Assembly (NCBI RefSeq): GCF_947648125.1
Contig: NZ_CANSMR010000002.1
Location: forward strand, 496,001-560,000
Direction of reading: 5' to 3'
DNA: 64,000 nt
Origin: an uncultured Bradyrhizobium sp.
Lineage (GTDB): Bacteria; Pseudomonadota; Alphaproteobacteria; Rhizobiales; Xanthobacteraceae
Below are positions 43,787-53,011 of the stretch, piece by piece (the stretch's first letter is position 1; the number at the start of each line of letters is the position of its first letter). The translations under genes and the position numbers were made by a program. The notes under the pieces are model-generated. The model worked only from the letters and a program-made list of their open reading frames with translations. It was not told the DNA's origin and made no database searches.

Positions 43787-45129
43787 GCTGGACCCGCAGG
43801 ATTGCCGCGCTCTTCAGCTTCCACCGGATCAGCGGCCAGATCGCCGCGCTGATCCTGCTTTCGCTGGTGCTGATCCACGCGCTGATTGGACTTTATTTCA
43901 CCAGCCAGAAGCCGAAATCGTTTGCGGACAGGCCGATCCATCAGTTCCAGCTGGTTGCCAAACTCCTGGCCGAGACGCCTGCGGCCGAGCGCGCGACGCT
44001 GTTGCAGGCGGCCGATCGGGCGTTTCCCCGGCTGCATTTCACATTGCGCGACGCAGCTCCAGGCCTGTCTGACGATGCGTCGTCCGGAGTATCAGGCGTC
44101 GACGATGTCGACCTGGAGTTTTCCACGAAGACCGCGCCGGCGGTGGTTCGGCTACCCGATGGAACCCTGTTCGAAGCGACGATCGGCCCGGCGAAAATCC
44201 CGCCGTTCTTCGGCGCCTTCTGGCTGAGCACATTCCTGTTCCTGTTCGTGAGCGTCACGCTGCTCGGCGTGTGGGCCGGCCGCGCACTCAGTGCTCCGCT
44301 CTCGGCATTTGCCCGCGCCGCCGAGAACTTCAGTATCAGCCAGGCGGCTGCGCCGCTTGCCGAGACCGGCCCGCAAGAGATCCGCGCCGCGGCGGTCGCA
44401 CTCAATCGGATGCGCGAACGCATCACCACCCTGATGAATGACCGCACGCGCATGCTCGCCGCCATCAGTCACGATCTGCGAACGCCGATCACCCGGCTGC
44501 GGCTCAGATCCGAATATATCGAGAACGACGCCCAACGCGCGGAGACCCTGCACGACCTCGACCAAATGCAGGCCATGCTGGAATCGGTGCTGTCGTTCCT
44601 GAGCGGCGGCAGCGCGGCGAAGCCGACCCTCGTGAATGTGGCCGCGCTGCTGCAGACGATAGCCGAGCAGTTCTCCGATTGCGGCCATGTCGTGCGCTAC
44701 CACGGTCCGACCAGGGCCTCGCTGTTGATCCGCCCGAGCGATATCAGCCGGACCGTGACCAACCTGGTGGAAAATGCCCTACGGTTCGGCAGCGAGGTCG
44801 ATATCCGGCTGACCGCATCCGCCGATCACGCCACCATCGACGTATCGGACGACGGCCCGGGGATTCCGGAGCACCGCCGGGCCGAGATGTTGAGGCCTTT
44901 CGCCCGCGGCGACGAGGCCCGCACGATGGATGAGAAAAGCGGCTTCGGACTCGGCCTGTCGATCGCTCAGGCCATGGTGTGCGGCCACGGCGGCGAGCTG
45001 TCCTTGCACGACAATGCACCGCACGGCCTTCTTGTCCGGATCAAATTGCCAGGGGCGGTGCATCCTGGATCGGATCGAAGCATGGCAAGCCCGCCTCGCC
45101 CCGCGCTTCGCGCGCTCGTGTCGGGGTAG
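43783..45129 (+). CDS. Sensor histidine kinase
   Basis: A 448-residue membrane kinase. TM1 is about residues 20-40 and TM2 about 147-167, flanking a periplasmic sensor. Then come a HAMP linker, HisKA (MLAAISHDLRTPITRLRLRSEY, His as acceptor) and HATPase (NLVENALRFG, DVSDDGPGIPEH, GFGLGLSIAQAM). The partner is the OmpR-type regulator overlapping its start. The EnvZ-like layout suggests an envelope signal; the ligand is unknown. Confidence 0.92.
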   Translation: MSWTRRIAALFSFHRISGQIAALILLSLVLIHALIGLYFTSQKPKSFADRPIHQFQLVAKLLAETPAAERATLLQAADRAFPRLHFTLRDAAPGLSDDASSGVSGVDDVDLEFSTKTAPAVVRLPDGTLFEATIGPAKIPPFFGAFWLSTFLFLFVSVTLLGVWAGRALSAPLSAFARAAENFSISQAAAPLAETGPQEIRAAAVALNRMRERITTLMNDRTRMLAAISHDLRTPITRLRLRSEYIENDAQRAETLHDLDQMQAMLESVLSFLSGGSAAKPTLVNVAALLQTIAEQFSDCGHVVRYHGPTRASLLIRPSDISRTVTNLVENALRFGSEVDIRLTASADHATIDVSDDGPGIPEHRRAEMLRPFARGDEARTMDEKSGFGLGLSIAQAMVCGHGGELSLHDNAPHGLLVRIKLPGAVHPGSDRSMASPPRPALRALVSG

Positions 45130-45137
45130 ACCGAAAT

Positions 45138-45629
45138 TCAGGACCGCTTGCCCCTGCCGCTCGGCCGCTTCTGGTCGGTTCCGGTATCCTTTAGTTCGTC
45201 CGGCGCGACACGGCAGTCGCCGTTCTTGTCGTTCTGCAGAATGAACTCGTTCGGCTTCTCGACGAATTCGCGGCGGGTAATCGTGCCATCCTGGTTCTCG
45301 TCGAAATAGCCGAAATCCGCATCGGCGAGCGCGCTGCCGGCGCGACGAACGCCCTCGAACTCCGCCGGGGTGAGATGTCCATCGTGATTGCGGTCGGCGC
45401 GATCGAACAGCCGCCCGAGATAGGCCTTCCACTCGTCGCAGGTGTAGACGCCATCATGATTGGCGTCCCAGATTTCGGCCGCGACCGCCGGGGAACGATC
45501 GCCGCCCGCGCGCGGCGAAGGCTGCGCTCGATCCGGTGAGACCGGTTGCGCCACGGCAGGCGGCACCGCCGTACAAAGCAGACTTGTCGTCGCGATTATC
45601 CCGCAGACGAATGGCAACTTTCTGCGCAA
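45138..45629 (-). CDS. Exported EF-hand protein
   Basis: A 163-residue secreted calcium-binding protein. A signal peptide (residues 1-27, ending AVAQP) is followed by four EF-hand loops: DANHDGVYTCDE, DRNHDGHLTPAE, DENQDGTITRRE and DKNGDCRVAPDE. Two cysteines, in loops one and four, could form a disulfide. Convergent with the kinase gene, eight bases apart. Confidence 0.87.
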   Translation of the reverse strand: MRRKLPFVCGIIATTSLLCTAVPPAVAQPVSPDRAQPSPRAGGDRSPAVAAEIWDANHDGVYTCDEWKAYLGRLFDRADRNHDGHLTPAEFEGVRRAGSALADADFGYFDENQDGTITRREFVEKPNEFILQNDKNGDCRVAPDELKDTGTDQKRPSGRGKRS

Positions 45630-45772
45630 GCTCTACTCCGTGTCATCCGGAACCAGAGCGGAGTTGCCGGTTGCGCCGTGGCGAAAATGCGGAACGACGC
45701 GGCGCGGATACAGCACGTTACAATTTGCTCCGGCAGCACGTTATGGGCTACCGGCGCGCCGCTGCCGCAGCA

Positions 45773-46240
45773 TCAGGTCTTCTTCGAATCGCCGCGCGTG
45801 TGATGCAGCAGATTGTCGCGCAGCCTGACCACGCTCTTCTGCACGATGGGAAATTCGTCGCCGAGCCCGGTGGCGTCGACCAGCGACGCGTTGATCTCCT
45901 TGTCGAGCAGGCGCCGGCCGGCTGCCGTCAGGCTCACCCGCACCTGCCGCTCATCGGCGGGATCGCGGACGCGGCTGATGTAGCCGCTCTGCTCCAGCTT
46001 CTTGAGGATCGGCGTCAGCGTGTTGGACTCCAGGAACAGCTTCTCGCCGAGTTCGCTGACGGTCTGCTCGTCGGCCTCCGACAGCGCGATCATGGCGATG
46101 TACTGGGTGTAGGTCAGGCCGACCGCGTCGAGGATCGGCTTATACGCGCGGCCGAAGGCCAGATTGGCCGAATAGACCGCAAAGCACAGAAAATTCGACA
46201 GTTTTCGGCCCTTGGTCTCGGCCTTGGCGGTGCGGGTCAC
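45773..46240 (-). CDS. ohrR: OhrR, MarR-family organic peroxide sensor
   Basis: A 155-residue MarR protein. Cys19 in NFLCFAVYSANLAFGRAY is the peroxide-reactive residue of OhrR. The winged helix is LTPILKKLEQSGYISRVRDPADERQVRVSLT. Divergent from ohr, with two palindromes between. Reduced OhrR represses and releases when oxidised by organic hydroperoxide. Confidence 0.92.
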   Translation of the reverse strand: MTRTAKAETKGRKLSNFLCFAVYSANLAFGRAYKPILDAVGLTYTQYIAMIALSEADEQTVSELGEKLFLESNTLTPILKKLEQSGYISRVRDPADERQVRVSLTAAGRRLLDKEINASLVDATGLGDEFPIVQKSVVRLRDNLLHHTRGDSKKT

Positions 46241-46283
46241 GGGCGTCTCCGGAGTTTGTGAAGTTCGCCCAATATAAATCGTA

Positions 46284-46298
46284 TCCGATTAAATCGGA
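46284..46298. promoter_or_regulatory. OhrR operator 1
   Basis: Perfect palindrome TCCGATT-A-AATCGGA, 43 bases upstream of the ohrR start and just before the ohr -35 box. Confidence 0.8.
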
Positions 46299-46303
46299 AG
46301 TGC

Positions 46304-46332
46304 TTGACACGGTCCATTGCGGGGACTATTTC
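46304..46332 (+). promoter_or_regulatory. ohr promoter
   Basis: TTGACA (46304-46309), 17 bases, TATTTC (46327-46332). It lies between the two OhrR palindromes. Confidence 0.75.
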
Positions 46333-46336
46333 AACT

Positions 46337-46359
46337 CGCATCCGATTAGATCGGATGCG
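46337..46359. promoter_or_regulatory. OhrR operator 2
   Basis: Perfect palindrome CGCATCCGAT-TAG-ATCGGATGCG covering the likely start of ohr transcription. It shares the core ATCCGATT with operator 1. Confidence 0.85.
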
Positions 46360-46386
46360 ATATACATCCAACCAAAGGAGCTCGCC

Positions 46387-46791
46387 ATGACCGCCAATGC
46401 AAAGGTTCTTGTCACGGGAAAGACCCACGTCACCGCCGGCCCGACCGGCGCCGCCCGCTCGCGCGACGGCTTCCTCGACGTCAAGCTGCCGCAGCCGCAC
46501 CCGGCCGCCGAAAACCTGTTCGCCGCCGCCTGGTCGGCCTGCTACATCGGCGCGATCCAGCTCGCCGCCGGACAGCGCAAGGTCAAGCTCGCGAGTGAGC
46601 CCGAGGTCGACGCCGAGATCGATCTGAACCAGGCCGGCAGCTCGTTCTTCCTGAGCGCCCGCCTCAACGTCCGCGTTCCCGGCGTCGAGCGCGAAATTGC
46701 CCAGGAGCTGATCGAAGCCGCGCACGGCATCTGCCCTTACTCCAAGGCGGCGGTCCACGGCAACATCGACGTCACCACCACCCTCGTTTGA
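46387..46791 (+). CDS. ohr: Ohr, organic hydroperoxide reductase
   Basis: A 134-residue OsmC/Ohr-fold thiol peroxidase. The redox pair is Cys52 (AAAWSACYIGAIQ) and Cys115 (AHGICPYSKA), as in Ohr. It reduces organic hydroperoxides with lipoyl or dihydrolipoamide electrons. Good ribosome site AAAGGAG. Regulated by the divergent ohrR gene. Confidence 0.94.
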   Translation: MTANAKVLVTGKTHVTAGPTGAARSRDGFLDVKLPQPHPAAENLFAAAWSACYIGAIQLAAGQRKVKLASEPEVDAEIDLNQAGSSFFLSARLNVRVPGVEREIAQELIEAAHGICPYSKAAVHGNIDVTTTLV

Positions 46792-46878
46792 AACACGCGG
46801 ATGACGACCTCCGACGCGGGCCGGCGCCTTGCCGGTTCGCGGTCGGACAAGTCCAGAAGACAAACCCCGGAGTTCAAA

Positions 46879-47298
46879 ATGACCAGCAAGCTGATGACGG
46901 CGACGCGCCTGCTCGCAAGGGCGGCCCTGATCGCCGGAAGTTTCCTGACGATACCGACGGCCCAGGCGCAGCAGCAGGCCGGCATCACGCGAACCGACCT
47001 GCAGCGCCATGACCTCAGCGCTCCCGGACGCGAAGCCGTCCAGGTGCGTGTCGACATCGCGCCCGGCAAGGCATTCGGCCGCCATACGCATCCCGGCGAA
47101 GAGATCATCTATGTGCTCGCCGGCACGCTCGAATACGATGTCGACGGGAGACCGCCGGCAACGCTCAAGGCGGGCGACGTGCTGTTCATCCCCGCCGCCA
47201 CGATCCATGCAGCAAGGAACGTCGGCAGCGTCACCGCCAGCGAGCTTGCGACCTATATCGTCGAGAAAGACAAGCCGCTGCTGACCCTCGTGAAGTGA
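46879..47298 (+). CDS. Exported cupin-domain protein
   Basis: A 139-residue single cupin with a signal peptide (LLARAALIAGSFLTIPTAQA). Motif 1 is GRHTHPGEEIIYVLAGTLEY and motif 2 GDVLFIPAATIHAARN, giving a 3-His/1-Glu metal site. The ATG at 46879 follows CGGAG. Behind ohr by 87 bases, perhaps co-transcribed. Confidence 0.85.
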   Translation: MTSKLMTATRLLARAALIAGSFLTIPTAQAQQQAGITRTDLQRHDLSAPGREAVQVRVDIAPGKAFGRHTHPGEEIIYVLAGTLEYDVDGRPPATLKAGDVLFIPAATIHAARNVGSVTASELATYIVEKDKPLLTLVK

Positions 47299-47300
47299 AT

Positions 47301-47336
47301 GCCGCCTGCCCGCCCCTGTCCCGGGGCGGGCGCGGC
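47301..47336. terminator. GC-rich hairpin between convergent genes
   Basis: GCCGC and CCCGCCCC pair with GGGGCGGG and GCGGC in a long stem with a six-base loop, between the cupin and MFS genes. No T run. Confidence 0.6.
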
Positions 47337-47346
47337 GACATCAGGT

Positions 47347-48864
47347 TCACTTGCTGCCCTGAGCTTCCGCCTGCCGCACCGGCCGCGCGTTGAAGATCAG
47401 GAAGCTGACCGCGGCCATGATCCAGACGCCGATGCCGCCATAGAGCATCACCCAGCCAAAGCCGCTCGCCAGTGCCTGATGCACGACAGGGCCGGTCAGC
47501 TCCGGCGCGGATGCGGCGTCACCTGCCGCGATCCGTTCCGCGATGCTGCGGAGCTGCGCGCCGTCCAGCGCAGGCAACACGGCCTTCAGATGCGCCAGCA
47601 CGCCGCTCGCCAAGATGAAACCCATCAGGGCGATGTTGACCGAAAGCGAGACCATGCGCGCGCTCATGTCGATGCCGGAGGCCATGCCGGCGCGGTCGCT
47701 CGAGACCGAGCTGGTCGTCGTGTTGGTGACCGGCGTATTGGTGATGCCGAGGCCAATTCCGGCGATCAGGCATCCCGGCAGCATCGTCAGCCAGTCGGGC
47801 TGTGCTGTGGCGCTGCCGAACTTCATCAGCATGAATCCGGTGCCGATGGTGAACAGGCCGGCCGGAATGATCAGACCCGGCTGGTAGCGCAACGACAGGC
47901 GCTCCGCGAAGGGCGGCATCACCAGCGTCGGTAGCGTGTAGGCGAGCAGCGCGATGCCGGCGGACACGCTGTCATAGCCAAGGCCCGCATGAAACCAGAT
48001 CGGCAGATAGATCATGAAGGGCCAGTAGCTGAGGTTCATCGCGGCCGAGCCGACGATCGAGCCGGAGAACGCCGGGATCCGAAACACCGAGAAGTCGAAC
48101 ATCGGCCGCCGGCTGACTCTCTCGGCAACGAGGAACGCCATGAAGCTCAGCGCGGAGACGCCGAGGATCGCGAGTCCCTTCGGGCTGACGAAGCCGAGAT
48201 CTGGCCCCTGCGTGACGTAGAAGGCGAGGCAGAACACCGCGAGCGACATCGTCACGATGCCGGCGACGTCGAGGCTGCTCGCCTTCGGGTCCTTCGATTC
48301 ATGGACGCCACCGATCGTGAGCACGAACGCGACGGCCGCGAACAGCACGTGGACGAGGAATACCCATTCCCAGCTCAGCAGTGCCACCACAGCACCGCCG
48401 ATGATCGGGCCGAAGCCGAGACCGATGCCGAAGATCACGCCCCACCAGCCCCAGGCGACGGCGCGCAGCCGGCCGCCCTGGAATTCGTGCGACAGCACGG
48501 CGATCTGGCAAATCAACAGCGCGCCGCCGCTCAGCCCCTGCAGCAACCGGGCGATAATCAGCATTTCGACGCTCTGGGCGACACCGCAGATCAGCGAGGT
48601 GACGCCGAATGCTGCGATCGCAACCAGGAAGATGCGCTTGCGCCCATAGCGGTCCGCCACCGTCCCGATCGCCATCAGCACCGTGGTCACCGCGATCGTG
48701 TAGGCGTTCATGATCCATTGCAGCGCCTTGAAGTCGGCGTGCAGCACCCGCTCCAGCGTCGGCAGGATCGCGGGGATGCTGGAAATCTCCAATCCAAACA
48801 TCAGGCAGGCAAGGCATACGGCGGACAACACGACGGCGCCGCGGCGGCTCAGCTCGGTAGACAT
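47347..48864 (-). CDS. MFS drug transporter, DHA2 (14-helix) type
   Basis: A 505-residue MFS protein with the DHA2 pattern: LPTLERVLHADFKALQWIMNAYTIAV, VADRYGRKRIFLVA (motif A) and RLLQGLSGGALL (motif B), then about 14 helices. A proton-driven exporter of toxic compounds is likely. Divergent from the LysR gene at 49070 across 205 bases. Confidence 0.88.
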   Translation of the reverse strand: MSTELSRRGAVVLSAVCLACLMFGLEISSIPAILPTLERVLHADFKALQWIMNAYTIAVTTVLMAIGTVADRYGRKRIFLVAIAAFGVTSLICGVAQSVEMLIIARLLQGLSGGALLICQIAVLSHEFQGGRLRAVAWGWWGVIFGIGLGFGPIIGGAVVALLSWEWVFLVHVLFAAVAFVLTIGGVHESKDPKASSLDVAGIVTMSLAVFCLAFYVTQGPDLGFVSPKGLAILGVSALSFMAFLVAERVSRRPMFDFSVFRIPAFSGSIVGSAAMNLSYWPFMIYLPIWFHAGLGYDSVSAGIALLAYTLPTLVMPPFAERLSLRYQPGLIIPAGLFTIGTGFMLMKFGSATAQPDWLTMLPGCLIAGIGLGITNTPVTNTTTSSVSSDRAGMASGIDMSARMVSLSVNIALMGFILASGVLAHLKAVLPALDGAQLRSIAERIAAGDAASAPELTGPVVHQALASGFGWVMLYGGIGVWIMAAVSFLIFNARPVRQAEAQGSK

Positions 48865-49069
48865 GATCAGGCCTTTTGTTGTGGCAAGCCAACGGCATAC
48901 CGCACGCTGTTGCCAGGGTGCTGGCAGCAGCGTCGGTCGATCGACTCACGATGTATTGAGGCAGCAGCGGCGGAAATCGGGTGGCCACAGCGCTTCACAG
49001 CCGAAAGCTAGTCACGGCTTGAGCATTGTTGAATTGGATGACTAGATATTTCAGAGACAACAATTCCGG

Positions 49070-49984
49070 ATGACTGACATGACCACGCTCGACGTCGACG
49101 CCGTAAAGGCTTTCGTGACCATCGCAGATCTCAAGAGCTTTACCCGTGCCGCCGCCGCGCTCGGCACCACGCAAGGCGCGATCAGCGTGAAGCTGAAACG
49201 GCTGGAGGACCGGGTCGGCCAGAAACTGGTCGAGCGAACGCCGCGGCTGGTGCGCCTGTCGGCGCAGGGCGCGGTGTTCCTCGAGTCCGCGCGCGCCTTC
49301 CTTGCCGCGCACGATCGCGCCGTCGCTGGGCTGTCGTCCGTTCGCCGCCGTTTCTCATTGGGGATCGCGACCCATGTCGGCGCGCCCGAGCTTCCGACCT
49401 TGCTGGCGCGGCTCAATGCGCATGATCCGGCACTGACGATCGAGGTACGGCTCGACGATGCCCGTGACCTGCTGGCGGCCTTCGATCGCGGGACGATCGA
49501 CGCAGTGATCGTGTTCCGGGACGACGACCGGCGCGACGGCGAGGTTCTGGGGCCCGATCATTTCGGCTGGTTTGCCACGCCGGACTTTGTCCATCGCGCC
49601 GGCGAGCCATTTCGATTGGCAGCCTCCTCGCCGTCTTGCGGCATCCTCAACACCGCCACGCATGCGCTCGACACGGCGGGGCTGCTCTGGACCGAAACCT
49701 TCCTGGGCTGCGGAGCCTTTGCCGTCGCCGAGGCCGTCTCAGCGGGCCTCGCGATCTCGGTGTTCTCTCGCCGGGTCGTCCCGCCGGGCGCGGTCGAGGT
49801 GACCGAGAAGTTCGGCCTCCCCGCGCTGCCACCATCCGAGATCATGCTGCTGTCGAAATTGTCGGACGCGAAGTCGCGTGCGACGCTGAAGACATTGGCA
49901 AGTGCCTTTCGCGCACATCATCGTCCGCCGGCCGATCGCCCGGCAAAGGATCTCCGCATCGTCACGGAAGCGGCGGGATCCTGA
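49070..49984 (+). CDS. LysR-family transcriptional regulator
   Basis: A 304-residue LysR protein: winged helix (VKAFVTIADLKSFTRAAAALGTTQGAISVKLKRLE) and effector-binding domain. Probable regulator of the divergent DHA2 exporter gene. Confidence 0.9.
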   Translation: MTDMTTLDVDAVKAFVTIADLKSFTRAAAALGTTQGAISVKLKRLEDRVGQKLVERTPRLVRLSAQGAVFLESARAFLAAHDRAVAGLSSVRRRFSLGIATHVGAPELPTLLARLNAHDPALTIEVRLDDARDLLAAFDRGTIDAVIVFRDDDRRDGEVLGPDHFGWFATPDFVHRAGEPFRLAASSPSCGILNTATHALDTAGLLWTETFLGCGAFAVAEAVSAGLAISVFSRRVVPPGAVEVTEKFGLPALPPSEIMLLSKLSDAKSRATLKTLASAFRAHHRPPADRPAKDLRIVTEAAGS

Positions 49985-50005
49985 TCGATTTGCGCGCCCT
50001 GCCCG

Positions 50006-50917
50006 CTATCGCCGCGCACGGCCGGCTCGCCTTCCCTCGAACAGCGCGCGCTCCGATGCGAGCGCCTTGGCCAGAAAATCGAGCGTGGCGCGGATGCGCG
50101 CGGTGCGCTTGAGATCGTCATGTGTCAACAGCCACAGCGCCGATCGCGGCTCGGCGAGCGCCTTGGGTGTCAGCCGGCGCAGCGCGGGCGCGAGATCGCC
50201 GACATAGCAGGGAAGCAACGCAAGCCCCAATCCCGCGGCCGCGGCATCGCGCAGCGCCGGAAGCGCATCGACGCGGCAAGCGACACGCGCCGAGCGCAGG
50301 TTCTCGCGCATCCAGCCGGCGATGACGGTCCCCGCCAGCGCATCGTCGAGTCCGATCCAGTCATGTGCGGACAAATCCTTGTCGTCACGCCGGGCGAGAT
50401 AGGCGCGCGATCCGTAGACCGCATGGGCAATATCGGCAACGCGTCGCCCGACCAGCAGTTCAGACGGCGCCGGCGTCGGTCGGATCGCGATCTCGGCCTC
50501 GCGGCGCGTCAGGTTCGCCATCGCGTTGGAGATGATGATTTCCGGCTGGATCTCCGGATGCGCTGCGCGCATCGCGGGAAGATGCCGCATCAGCACTGCG
50601 CCGAGCGTATCCGTCGTCGTGATCCGGACCGGGCCTGACGGCCTCAAGTCCTGCCCCGCCAACCTGCGCTCGAGCGCGAGCACCTCGTCCTCGAGCCGGG
50701 CTGCCGACGCCGCCGCGGTCTCGCCGGCCGGTGTCGGCGCGTAGCCGTCCCGGAAGCGCTCGAACAGCCGCGTTCCGATCGCTGCTTCGATCGTGCCGAG
50801 GCGGCGGAACACCGTCGAATGCGTAACGCCCAGTCTGCGCGCCGCCCCGGACAGGCTGCCTTCCCGCGCGACGGCGAGGACGAGGCGAAGATCATTCCAG
50901 TCGAGCAGGCTGTGCAT
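50006..50917 (-). CDS. LysR-family transcriptional regulator
   Basis: A 303-residue LysR protein starting MHSLLDWNDLRLVLAVAREGS; the second helix (THSTVFRRLGTIEAAIG) has the form seen in the group whose targets are MFS exporters. Divergent from the MFS gene at 51042 across 124 bases. An upstream extension of the frame lacks resemblance. Confidence 0.9.
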   Translation of the reverse strand: MHSLLDWNDLRLVLAVAREGSLSGAARRLGVTHSTVFRRLGTIEAAIGTRLFERFRDGYAPTPAGETAAASAARLEDEVLALERRLAGQDLRPSGPVRITTTDTLGAVLMRHLPAMRAAHPEIQPEIIISNAMANLTRREAEIAIRPTPAPSELLVGRRVADIAHAVYGSRAYLARRDDKDLSAHDWIGLDDALAGTVIAGWMRENLRSARVACRVDALPALRDAAAAGLGLALLPCYVGDLAPALRRLTPKALAEPRSALWLLTHDDLKRTARIRATLDFLAKALASERALFEGRRAGRARR

Positions 50918-51041
50918 TTTTGCAAACTCAATTAGCAATTTTCGCGAATACCTTATCACAAACGGACAGCCCATCTTCCCGAAAAATTCGACCGTCGGAC
51001 GCACCTCGTGTGCCGCGCCGACAATGCAGAGGAGCTGGCGG

Positions 51042-52478
51042 GTGACAAGCGAGACCACCGAGACGTTGCAATTGCACGACGCGCGGCCGGCAACGGTCGA
51101 TCCGCGGCGATGGCTGGCGTTGCCCGTGCTGCTCACCGGCGCCTTCCTGCCGATCCTCGACTTCAACGTCGTCAACCTCGCGCTGCCGGCCATTCGCGAC
51201 AATCTCGGCGCCACGCCGAGCGAGGTGCAGTTCGTGATCTCGGCCTATGCTGCGACCTACGCGGTGTTCCTGATCACGGGCGGCCGGCTCGGCGACCTGC
51301 TCGGGCGGCGGCGCATGTTCCTGACCGGCGTCGCCGGCTTCACGATCGCATCGGTGCTGTGCGGCGTTGCGTGGTCGCCGGACGTGCTGGTCGCCGGGCG
51401 GATCCTGCAAGGCCTCACCGCGACCGTGATGGCGCCGCAGGTGCTCGCCTCGATCCGCGTGCTGTTTCCGGCGGCCGAACAGGGCCGCGCGCTCGGCTTC
51501 TATGGCGCGACGTTCGGTCTTGCCAACATCTGCGGCCAGGTGCTGGGCGGCGTCCTGGTCTCGGCCCATCCGTTCGGACTGGCCTGGCAGGCGATCTTCC
51601 TCATCAACGTACCGATCGGCCTCATCGCCTTCATCGGCGGACTGCTGTTCCTGACCGACTCGCGTGCCGAGCATGCGCAACGGCTCGACCTCGGCGGCGT
51701 CATCCTGCTGTCGCTTACGCTCGGCTTCCTGGTCTATCCGCTGATCGAGGGAAGGGAATCCGGCTGGCCGGCCTGGATCGTCGCGATGCTGCTGGCCTCT
51801 CCGCTGATGCTCGCCGCCTTCGTCCGCTTCGAGGCGCGCCTGAAAGCCCACGGCGGCGACCCGCTGGTCGCGCTACATCTGCTGCGCAACAGCGATTTCG
51901 TCATCGGGCTGGTGATGGCGCTCGCCTTCTACATGCTGTCGTCGTTCTATTTGACCTTTGCGGTCTACCTGCAGAGCGGGCTGCATTTTTCACCACTGGC
52001 GGCCGGCCTCGCCACCCTGCCCTTTGCCTCCGGCTTCTTCGTGAGTTCGCTGGTGTCGTCGCTGGTGATGCACTGGCTCGGCGTACGCACGCTGACGCTG
52101 GGCTTCGCGCTCCAGGTCATCGGCTTCGGTGTCGTGATGCTGTCGGTCAGCGGCACGCTGCCCCAAAGCGTTGAATTCGGCCTGATCTGCGGCGGGCTCG
52201 GCTTCGGCACCGTGATGCCGTCGGTCATCAAGGCGGTGATCGGCAGCATCGACCCGCGCCACGCCGGGCTGGCATCGGGGATGATGATCTCAACGTTCCA
52301 GATCGGCGCTGCACTCGGCGTCGCCGTGATCGGTGGCGTCTTCTACAGCCTGCTTGGGCCGCATCCGCAGGCCGACGACTATGCGCGCGCCTTCACGATC
52401 GCGCTCGGTTGCAATGTCGCGCTGCTGGCGCTCGGCGGCTGGCTATCGCTGTGGCTGCCGCGCGAGCCGGCGGCTTGA
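51042..52478 (+). CDS. MFS drug transporter, DHA2-like
   Basis: A 478-residue, 14-helix MFS protein: FNVVNLALPAIRDNLGATPSEVQFVISAYAATYA, GDLLGRRRMFLTG (motif A), RILQGLTATVM, and GVFYSLLGPHP near the end. The GTG at 51042 follows GAGGAG at a good distance; an ATG at 51024 is the alternative. Probably controlled by the divergent LysR and co-transcribed with the DUF1993 gene. Confidence 0.87.
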   Translation: MTSETTETLQLHDARPATVDPRRWLALPVLLTGAFLPILDFNVVNLALPAIRDNLGATPSEVQFVISAYAATYAVFLITGGRLGDLLGRRRMFLTGVAGFTIASVLCGVAWSPDVLVAGRILQGLTATVMAPQVLASIRVLFPAAEQGRALGFYGATFGLANICGQVLGGVLVSAHPFGLAWQAIFLINVPIGLIAFIGGLLFLTDSRAEHAQRLDLGGVILLSLTLGFLVYPLIEGRESGWPAWIVAMLLASPLMLAAFVRFEARLKAHGGDPLVALHLLRNSDFVIGLVMALAFYMLSSFYLTFAVYLQSGLHFSPLAAGLATLPFASGFFVSSLVSSLVMHWLGVRTLTLGFALQVIGFGVVMLSVSGTLPQSVEFGLICGGLGFGTVMPSVIKAVIGSIDPRHAGLASGMMISTFQIGAALGVAVIGGVFYSLLGPHPQADDYARAFTIALGCNVALLALGGWLSLWLPREPAA

Positions 52479-52498
52479 ATTGAGACGAGGACAATTCC

Positions 52499-53008
52499 AT
52501 GAATGCCCCGTTATACGACGCGTCGGTTCCGGTGTTCCGGCAGATGCTCGACGCACTCGCCGATCTCCTGCGCAAGGGCGAGGCTCATGCCCGCGAACGC
52601 GGTCTCGATCCCGACGCCGTGCTCGCGGCGCGGCTGGCGCCCGACATGCTGACGCTGGTCGGCCAGGTGCAACGGACCAGCGATCACGCCAAGGGCGCCG
52701 CCGGGCGGCTCGCCGGTCTCGAGCCACCGCCCTTTGCCGACGACGAACAGACCCTCGCCGCGGCCTACGCACGGATCTCGCGAACGCTCGACTACATCGA
52801 CACGATCCCGGTTCAGGCATTCGACCGGGCGGCGGAACGCATCATCACCCTGCCGTTTAGCGTCCCGCCAATGCCGGCAGCGCGCTATCTGTACGGCTTC
52901 GCGCTGCCGAGCCTGTTCTTCCACGTCACGACCGCCTACGCCATCCTGCGCCATCGCGGCGTGCCGCTCGGCAAGCGTGACTTCCTGGGCAAATTCCTCT
53001 CGGAGTGA
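52499..53008 (+). CDS. DUF1993 family protein
   Basis: A 169-residue protein of the DUF1993 family, a DinB-like four-helix bundle: YDASVPVFRQMLDALADLLRKGE, LAPDMLTLVGQVQRTSDHAKGA, LPSLFFHVTTAYAILRHRGVPLGKRDFLG. Conserved Asp/His residues could bind metal. Function unknown. Twenty bases after the MFS gene; probably one operon. Confidence 0.85.
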   Translation: MNAPLYDASVPVFRQMLDALADLLRKGEAHARERGLDPDAVLAARLAPDMLTLVGQVQRTSDHAKGAAGRLAGLEPPPFADDEQTLAAAYARISRTLDYIDTIPVQAFDRAAERIITLPFSVPPMPAARYLYGFALPSLFFHVTTAYAILRHRGVPLGKRDFLGKFLSE

Positions 53009-53011
53009 CCT

